NCBI GenBank assembly: GCA_014904985.1
Contig: MU129203.1
Coordinates: 1 to 53,710 of the forward strand
Length of the DNA stretch: 53,710 nucleotides
DNA from: Hydnum rufescens UP504
Taxonomy: Eukaryota; Basidiomycota; Agaricomycetes; Cantharellales; Hydnaceae
Reading direction: 5' to 3'
The notes below the pieces were generated by a model, which did no database searches, was not told the DNA's origin, and worked only from the letters and a program-made list of their open reading frames with translations. Shown piece by piece: positions 46,783-53,710 of this stretch. Made by a program: the position numbers and the translations under genes. The first letter of the stretch is position 1. Every line of letters begins with the position of its first letter.

Positions 46783-47895
46783 CTACCACTTCCTCCATCT
46801 GCTCAGATGACAGAGCACCTCAGACTGAACGAGAGCGTGGGGCTCAGGGCAGTCTCTGGCAATGTGGCCGGGTTTGTTACAATTCCAGCACAGACCAGCA
46901 ACTCGGCAAGGATTATTCTGACGACGATTGGAGTCTACATCCATAGGTTCATAAGTGGAGGAGGAGGGTGCAGCAGCAGCAGCAGGACGGAAAGAGGTTG
47001 GAAGAGTTTGAGGAGTAGTAGTGGGAGGGCGGAAAGGTCTAATTGTTCCTGGACAATTGTCCTGGCAAGGGTTGGTGGGAGAGAAGGAGTGCTGTTCATT
47101 AAAGCGACACCACAACTTATCAATGCGAGTGGCTTTGTCCTTCCATTCTTGAAGGGACATAGGGAGGGTGTCGAGGTGTATCTTCTCAACCAAACTACGG
47201 AGCAGTCCATGCTCATAAGCATCCATCAAGGCTCCATCATTAAAGCCTGTCTTCCCAGATATGGCCTCAAAGGCCATCATATACTCCTCAGCTGTCATCC
47301 CTCGAGTCATCTTCAAGGTATGAAGTCGCTGACAAGCATGAGCCTCTCGGTCTGCATCACCGAAGGCTGCCTCAAAGTGGGTGCAAAAGGTTTCCCAATC
47401 AGGGAAGGGAGAATCGCCATCAAGGATAGCGCATGTGTAGTTGGAAGCCCAATCACCAGCACTGCCTCCTTGCATGTAGGAGAGGGCATAGAGGATCTTT
47501 GTCTGATCACTGGGAAAGGAGTTGGGTCGAATAGCAATGTTAAGTTTGAGAGCACGGAGGAAGGGATCAGCCTTCTTTCGATCACCACCAAAGACCTCTG
47601 GATCAGCTACCTTTGGGGGACGTGCAGAGATGGAAGGAGTAGTGGTAGGAGCAGGAGGAACTCCAACAACAGGAGCAGGGAGGTTCTTGACAACAGTCTT
47701 GGTGATCGCCTCGACTTCAGCCATCAGAGTTTCATGAGAAGAGGCATCAGTCTGAAGGCGAGTCACTAGGTTCTGGAGTACGAGGTTCTGTTGCTCCAAC
47801 TGCTCGTACCATCATTGTTGTGCCTCCATCATTTGATGAAGGCCTTCTCCAGCAGCACCGAAGACAGAGAAGGCATCAGCGGGGATTTCGTCCAT
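46783..47895 (-). pseudogene. gag: Element C gag, one in-frame TGA
   Basis: The likely start is the ATG at 47895 (MDEIPADAFSVFGAAGEG), 65 bp downstream of the LTR. A TGA at 47814-47812 breaks it after 27 codons, after which it is open for 338 residues. Capsid region: ADPEVFGGDRKKADPFLRAL, GDWASNYTCAILDGDSPFPD, EETFCTHFEAAFGD-like W..F pattern, EEYMMAFEAISGKTGFNDGA. A canonical knuckle, CWNCNKPGHIARDC, lies at 46890-46849. Confidence 0.85.
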
Positions 47896-47960
47896 GAGGA
47901 GAGGAGGTAGAAGGGATAAGGAAGATGTTTGTGGGGTCAAAGAGATGAGTTTCAATCTTC

Positions 47961-49265
47961 TGTCAGGGCAACACTGCCATTGAAGCCACAAACAGAAAGA
48001 GGAAAGAGATTAATTAACCACACGCTATCGCAGTGGGAATCCTGAGTATACACCACACAACAAGGGTGTTAAGGTTGTACTCGAGGTGAAAGATATGATG
48101 ACATAATCGAGACAAATACAAGGAAATGCCCTTAAGGCGATTGACGAGGGAGTTGCAAAGTGGGGATTATGTAAGTCACGAAAGACGAGTACGTACGAGG
48201 AAGACCGGCTTCTTGAGACTTTAATAGGCGAAGGTTCTAAGATGAGAGTCGTGAGCGATAACTGAGATCGCGAGAGTGGAATTCAATCGGTTGACAATAT
48301 ATTCTCGATCTTCTAAAGAGCAAGTGTACATCAAGTAACTACTTATACTATTAGAGATCAAAAGGATTTTATGGATAAAGGGTGTTGAATAAAGGAAGGA
48401 TGTATATAATAGGAATTGCTGAAAGAGGAAGGCACAATGGCGGCAAGGGTGAAGGTCACATGATGGCGTGATTGGCTTGGTTATTCGTACGTAAGCGAGG
48501 TTACGAGTACGACTTGTAACAAAGGGACACACAAGTCTCACACCTATCGCAGTGGGAATCCTGAGAGATCAAAACTGGTGATCCCCCAACTGCGAAGGGC
48601 TATAAATACTATTTCCTGCACACAGCCTCCAGCCTTCCAGAACCTTCCGCTGTCTTCCATAACCTTCCGGATCTTCCTAGAATGCCAGCTCCACAGCCAT
48701 CAGTCAGCCTCCACAGCCACCATCACTAAGCCTCACTAAGCTGATGCAGTCGTGTTACAAATCCTGTGTGCACCTCCACATGGCTATGCCCCAACTTCCA
48801 TATGTATCCCCTTAGTGTATGTACTTCCAAGGCAGTGTACACCTGGGTACTCCAAAGGTGTCCAAAGTGTCAAAGGACCGTAATGATGTGGATGGAGTAC
48901 AGATTGGGACAGGTGATGTGGATTCAGGGACTGGGGGTAGAGGAGGAGGAGGGGGAGTCTGGATTGGCAACTCCATGGACTCACATGGGGAACAAGGGAA
49001 CGGCAGGTGCTGACAAGGGCGCCAATGCTGCCACTGGTTGACTACCCAGCCCATAGCCTGCTGGCCGAGGCCTGATAGAGCGAGGGCAATAATAATAAGA
49101 GAAATGCCAATAATGGCAAGGATGACAATAACCCCCATAGTGAATGGAGGGAGAGAGGAGACAAGAGCATTTGAGGAAGTAGGCGCCATATGATAGAGTC
49201 GATGAAGAATGATACTCTGACGGGTAAGTCCTTAGGTGGAAGCAAATGTCAATTCGATCCTGACA
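47961..49265 (-). mobile_element. 5' LTR of element C, 1305 bp
   Basis: TGTCAGGATCGAATTGACAT to CCCTGACA. The 22-mer CTATCGCAGTGGGAATCCTG(AG) occurs at 48025 and 48544, and equals in position the CTCAGGATTTCTGC block of element B's LTR. TTTATAG near 48600 on the minus strand may serve as TATA box. The unusual length comes mainly from the U3 part, which contains an open frame. Confidence 0.85.
48812..49189 (-). CDS. 125-residue ORF in U3 of element C LTR, one membrane segment
   Basis: ATG 77 nt inside the LTR, on the same strand as gag-pol. Residues about 17-41 are strongly hydrophobic (MGVIVILAIIGISLIIIALA), preceded by a short Ser/Thr-rich N-terminus, so a type III/anchored single-pass protein is likely if expressed. 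Then a Trp-containing segment, four Cys, and a polyproline stretch (about 79-87). It is intact, although gag-pol has many stops. The other LTR copy is lost here, so it cannot be compared. It could also be a chance frame or a captured host fragment. Confidence 0.45.
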   Translation of the reverse strand: MAPTSSNALVSSLPPFTMGVIVILAIIGISLIIIALALSGLGQQAMGWVVNQWQHWRPCQHLPFPCSPCESMELPIQTPPPPPLPPVPESTSPVPICTPSTSLRSFDTLDTFGVPRCTLPWKYIH

Positions 49266-50687
49266 ATTTCACAGTATATATACATAAATCTAATTTACTA
49301 GAATGTACTGGTCTCATCTAGGATTGAGGCACTAGATGGATATAGGGGTTTCTGGATCCTTCCAGAATATTTCCTTATTGGGATGGATTCATTCCAAGAG
49401 GTTCTTCCTTATCCTGTACACCCAAGCTGTGGGCAGCTGGGATGACAATTAGGCACATCTATACTGGGCATTTACAATTCAAAACTATTGTCAAAGAAGC
49501 CCTGGATCACCCTTTTGAGGTGGGTCTTTGGCTAGATCACAGTCTAATTGGTGACAATGTTGTCAGGGCTCTGGTCTGCAAATATTTAGCCTGAGCATGT
49601 GCTGTTTCTTATTACACATGGTTTTTTTCTAAAATGGCTAAACCTTCCCCCTTTCTCACTCTCACAATTTCAATGTTCATGATTCATCTGGCAGGGCATG
49701 GCATCCTGACTGTTTGAAATCTGATCTGATGAGTAATCCATTTCATTGGCCAGATGTAATATAATGGTGCCAGGGGACTGGGCGGGGATTCAATGGTATG
49801 GACAATTCTCGACAGTGAGAGGATTCTGAGTCTGCAGCTGCAAGAACAAAGGGGTGGGAGGGGACATGGAGCACCTGAGGCAATCAACCCAAGGTACCTA
49901 GTTAGCTAGGATATTCCCTATAGGCACATCTTAGCTAACTAGCTCTGGTATATATGAGCTTCCCCAGGTTACTCTCACTTTCAGGCTCAAAAAATTGGGC
50001 TCACTGGGGCTTATTTTTTAACCCTGGGTCTGCCTGAAAAATGCTGGGGGTTTGGGGGTGGTAGCCCCCAAGAAGCTCTGGGGTCACCAGGTGTGGGTAA
50101 GCCCAAAATGGTCTTGGGAAGCCCCAATCTAGCTATGGGTTAGCTCCTGATAGGTGGCAGTGAACTTTGGCTTCCCCAGGTTCACCCAGACCTTACCAAG
50201 ATCACCCAGAGCTCACCAAGATCACCAGTACCTCCAAGGATTCCCAAATTTGGAAATCATGTGTTGCATACCAACACAGTTGCTGGGAGTTCCCAGCCTG
50301 CTACACACCACTTACTCCTTAGATATTGCAAGAGCACACTGTACTCATTTATATCTATTCTATTCTACAATATTTATTCACAAAACTTAGATTTGACAAC
50401 AGACAATTTTTAAAAAAAGAAAAAGGGCACAGCCACCAGACACAGGTTTTAATTTCATGGGAGATTAGAGGACACCCAGGTGCCCATGAATGCTGGTTTT
50501 AGAGAGCAGGTGGGGAGCTGAACCCTCTCCAACCTCCCACAATGTATTAGCAGTGCAAACAGCACCAGCCTTAGGCCAGCACTATTCACATTGTTCTTAC
50601 ATTATTGGGGGGTTGGGAATGAGGGAGAAGGAAGGTGGGGCTGGTTCTTGAGCCCAAGGGTTGCCAGAGGGGTGACCTATAGTGGTG
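49266..50687. other. No gene recognised
   Basis: AT-rich flank of element C, then a GGGG/CCCC-rich part (49980-50200). An 11-bp perfect inverted repeat, CTAGTTAGCTA and TAGCTAACTAG, lies at 49898-49908 and 49932-49942. No coding frame of interest. Confidence 0.45.
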
Positions 50688-51395
50688 TACAGCAGAATCA
50701 GAATTAGTTAGTAAAAATCCCAAGCAGGCAAAAAGATGGCTTTGGCCACTCTTTTTGAACAAATGTATCTAAAAAAATATAGGGACTCACTTTATCACCA
50801 CACCCCAGTGGTTCTAGGGTGTGGTGGTGTGTCTGGGCTTGTCAGTGTTGTGCTATTAGAATGTTGTGAGGTCTGGCAACTTCTGGATTGACTCAATGCC
50901 AGCAATTTCCTGGGCTGAAGCAACCACAAAAGGAAACAACACAGCCTAGTTAGAGTAGATATAATGTAGTGTACTAATTATGGGCCAAAAATTATCTCAA
51001 TCTATCTACTTCAGGGCAGTGAACTGAACAATGGATACCAGAAGCATGGGAAATTGCTGAAGAATAAGCACTAGGCAGATCATTCTGAAACTTATCATGT
51101 GATTATATGCTGTTTAATCAAAAAATATATTCAATTTCCAGCCAGGTCTCTTCAGTACTTATGGAGCTATGAGGCAAATAGACTTAAACATTAATCCCCT
51201 TACAAGCAAGACATGGACTTGAAATTTTCATGGAGTATTATAATGTAATTAATTAACCATGTGCCAAAAATCAGCTTATTTAGTTGACTTATAGAACTTA
51301 ACATCCTTTTCAGGCAAAAAGGGAACAAAACCCTACCATGAATGTGAAATACTCCATATTAGGTACAAACTAGGTGGAATAGGCTTTTAATATTA
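50688..51395. repeat. 0.7-kb direct repeat, copy 1
   Basis: It begins TACAGCAGAATCAGAATTAG and ends GGCTTTTAATATTA. It is almost identical to 52312-53022, with only a few single-base indels. No coding frame. Confidence 0.93.
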
Positions 51396-52311
51396 AAGAA
51401 GAGAGTTGTTTAAACTTGTTTCCCTCATATCTCTGTACCTTCTGAGTGGATCTGGCTGAAATTTTGATATGGTCTTTGCCTAAACAGTATATAATCACAT
51501 GCCAAATTTCAGAGTGATCCTTGCACTCTTTACATTTTGGCAATTTCCAGTGCTTCTGGTACCTATTGTCCAGTTCACTCCCTTAAAGTAGGTATATTGG
51601 GCTGATGTTTTGCACATAATTAGTACATTGTGTCCTTATTCTCTGTGCAAATTTTCAAGTCCCAGCTATTTTCCTTGGGGAGGAAATGAATTTTTAATGT
51701 CCAGACTTGTTTCCTTCATATCTCCATAACCTATGCATGAATTTGGCTGAAATTTTGATATGATTTGCGTTTAGGTAATCTCTAATCATATGCCAAATTT
51801 CAGAGCGATCCGCCCAGCGCTTATTTCTCGGCAAGTTCCAGTGGTTCCGGTGATGTTTTTACTGCTCTCATTGTTTCAGGCACTAATCATTGGCCCTGGG
51901 CCTGATTTTTTCACTCTATTGGTGTCCCTAGAGGCCCATCCATCTATCCCAGGCACCTCCCCCTGGTCCTGGGCCCCCATTGGGCTGGATGCCTAAATGT
52001 TTTTTGGATGCACTTCATCCAATTTCTGCATTTAGGCATTTTTTAAAATAGGAAATACTGTATAATGTAATGGGATATTATCTAATGCACCCATCCCCAT
52101 TGGGCTATGTGATTACCGCATTTAGGCATTTTTATTATACAGTATATCTGGTGTATATATTAATTATTAATTTTGTTGACTGAGATTTTGCAAAGTGCCC
52201 ATAAATGAGGCACTTGACATTGCTTGATGTCAAAATATTGTCAAATTGTAATTGCCGGTTGTCAAATTCAGCTTTTTGATCATCACTTGACATCAAACTT
52301 GATTTCAGCCA
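51396..52311. other. Spacer between the 0.7-kb repeat copies
   Basis: It contains a diverged tandem pair, 51414-51562 and 51705-51856 (291-bp period), sharing ACTTGTTTCC, GGCTGAAATTTTGATATG and TGCCAAATTTCAGAG. It also holds the small inverted repeat at 52055-52145. No gene. Confidence 0.6.
52055..52145. repeat. Small inverted-repeat unit (91 bp)
   Basis: ATACTGTATAAT at 52055-52066 and its exact complement ATTATACAGTAT at 52134-52145. The 16-mer GCATTTAGGCATTTTT occurs at 52028-52043 and 52118-52133, once outside and once inside the unit. Confidence 0.65.
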
Positions 52312-53022
52312 TACAGCAGAATCAGAATTAGTTAGTAAAAAATCCCAAGCAGGACAAAAAGAGTGGCTTTGGCCACTCTTTTTGAACAAATGTATCTAAA
52401 AAATATAGGGACTCACTTTATCACCACACCCCAGTGGTTCTAGGGTGTGGTGGTGTGTCTGGGCTTGTCAGTGTTGTGCTATTAGAATGTTGTGAGGTCT
52501 GGCAACTTCTGGATTGACTCAATGCCAGCAATTTCCTGGGCTGAAGCAACCACAAAAGGAAACAACACAGCCTAGTTAGAGTAGATATAATGTAGTGTAC
52601 TAATTATGGGCCAAAAATTATCTCAATCTATCTACTTCAGGGCAGTGAACTGAACAATGGATACCAGAAGCATGGGAAATTGCTGAAGAATAAGCACTAG
52701 GCAGATCATTCTGAAACTTATCATGTGATTATATGCTGTTTAATCAAAAAATATATTCAATTTCCAGCCAGGTCTCTTCAGTACTTATGGAGCTATGAGG
52801 CAAATAGACTTAAACATTAATCCCCTTACAAGCAAGACATGGACTTGAAATTTTTCATGGAGTATTATAATGTAATTAATTAACCATGTGCCAAAAATCA
52901 GCTTATTTAGTTGACTTATAGAACTTAACATCCTTTTCAGGCAAAAAGGGAACAAAACCCTACCATGAATGTGAAATACTCCATATTAGGTACAAACTAG
53001 GTGGAATAGGCTTTTAATATTA
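52312..53022. repeat. 0.7-kb direct repeat, copy 2
   Basis: Counterpart of 50688-51395. Its right end coincides with the start of the foldback element at 53026. Confidence 0.93.
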
Positions 53023-53025
53023 CTG

Positions 53026-53697
53026 TACTGAGTATATCCGAAAATAGAAGGAATTGGATGTGTGGAAGTGGCTGAAGTTGAGGGGGAGGGGGAGAAAGAT
53101 CAAAAGTGAATTACATAAGATGTAGAACAGAGATGGCTCTTATATCATGCCACTAGTCTAATGCATATGTGGGGAGTACACATGAAAAATATCAGCCTAA
53201 CTGGACTCCATTTAGACACTGTTCTACAGAACTCCCCCTAAATGGCAATTTCCTCCCCAGAGCCTTCCATTCATGCAATTGTCCTGAAAATTCACACTTA
53301 GGTCATCCAAATACATTTATATCATCCCTCAATATTTCAGATTTATAACTCCAGTGTCAGAGTTTCCATAATATTTTCAAGTTTCACTGAGATACACCCT
53401 CCAGTTTGTATTTGGATGACCTAAGTGTGAATTTTCAGGACAATTGCATGAATGGAAGGCTCTGGGGAGGAAATTGCCATTTAGGGGGGAGTTCTGTAGA
53501 ACAGTGTCTAAATGGAGTCCAGTTAGGCTGATATTTTTCATGTGTACTCCCCACATATGCATTAGACTAGTGGCATGATATAAGAGCCATCTCTGTTCTA
53601 CATCTTATGTAATTCACTTTTGATCTTTCTCCCCCTCCCCCTCAACTTCAGCCACTTCCACACATCCAATTCCTTCTATTTTCGGATATACTCAGTA
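53026..53697. mobile_element. Foldback element with about 290-bp inverted arms
   Basis: Left arm 53026-53315, right arm 53407-53697, 91-bp loop. The arms differ by about one base (a run of five against six C near 53231/53490). The ends read TACTGAGTATATCC and its complement. If the outer TA pairs are a target duplication, the element starts CTGAGTATATCC, as a TA-targeting (Tc1/mariner-like) non-autonomous element would. If the terminus is CTGT(T)ACTGAG, the flanks do not show a clean duplication. No transposase is encoded. Confidence 0.82.
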
Positions 53698-53710
53698 ACA
53701 GGTAATGATG

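Larger units (their letters stand above)
40994..49265 (-). mobile_element. Element C: chromovirus with nested insertions
   Basis: Minus-strand order: 5' LTR (49265-47961), gag, protease, RT-RNase H, integrase, chromodomain, polypurine tract (41055-41041), and the first 47 bp of the 3' LTR (41040-40994), where element B interrupts. A solo LTR of family A (41199-42759) sits in the chromodomain. LTR ends TGTCAGGA..CCCTGACA are like those of B, but the LTR is more than twice as long. Confidence 0.88.

Noticed and set aside
46807..47769. 320-residue plus-strand open frame
   Set aside because: It is the exact antisense of element C gag, which carries capsid features and a CCHC knuckle.
50688..53022. 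LTR pair of a small non-autonomous retroelement (TRIM)
   Set aside because: Repeat ends are TACAGC and AATATTA, not TG..CA. I saw no primer-binding site or polypurine tract and no target duplication.
1..53710. tRNA or rRNA genes
   Set aside because: Looking by eye for GGTTCGAxxCC T-loops paired with acceptor stems gave no convincing case; a tRNAscan-type search would be decisive.

Overview
The window reads as a transposon-rich, gene-poor region of a filamentous basidiomycete genome, most likely an Agaricomycete. Three things point there: introns of 52-62 nt with GT..AG ends, chromodomain-bearing Ty3/Gypsy elements, and a decayed MYND-finger gene of the Mub1/SamB type. I see no intact host gene, no tRNA or rRNA gene and no CRISPR array. 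Almost every reading frame is broken.

Layout. 1-6.8 kb: two LTR copies of one Gypsy family (partial at 1-315, solo LTR at 4132-4802 with a 5-bp target duplication), an unidentified minus-strand relic, the mub1/samB-like relic at 2.4-3.26 kb and a 61-64 bp tandem array. 6.8-9.5 kb and 23.6-28.8 kb: three plus-strand, intron-containing genes of unknown function (A1, A2, C). A2 is cut in two by a 14.2-kb Ty3/Gypsy element (element A, 9467-23646). Element A has long LTRs, gag, protease, RT-RNase H and integrase, and then 4.3 kb of extra coding sequence between integrase and the 3' LTR. 29.2-34.3 kb: a second, minus-strand Gypsy relic (E) carrying an insertion. 34.8-37.3 kb: minus-strand gag and LTR region of element D, a relative of A. 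37.3-41.0 kb: plus-strand chromovirus B, truncated at its 5' end. 41.0-49.3 kb: minus-strand chromovirus C, with B sitting in its 3' LTR and a solo LTR of family A sitting in its chromodomain. 49.3-53.7 kb: non-coding sequence with a 0.7-kb direct repeat and a nearly perfect 0.67-kb foldback element.

How it fits together. The retroelements are nested, so relative ages can be read: C is older than the family-A LTR and the B copy inside it, and A2 is older than element A. In-frame stops in elements A, B and C and in the three host-like genes are mostly TGA, repeatedly where the family or the surrounding reading frame calls for arginine. This suggests C-to-T change at CGA codons (CpG decay) rather than random loss.

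The most unusual parts are the accessory ORFs of element A, an ORF with a membrane segment inside the U3 part of element C's LTR, the shared odd zinc knuckle of A and D, and the foldback element at the right edge.
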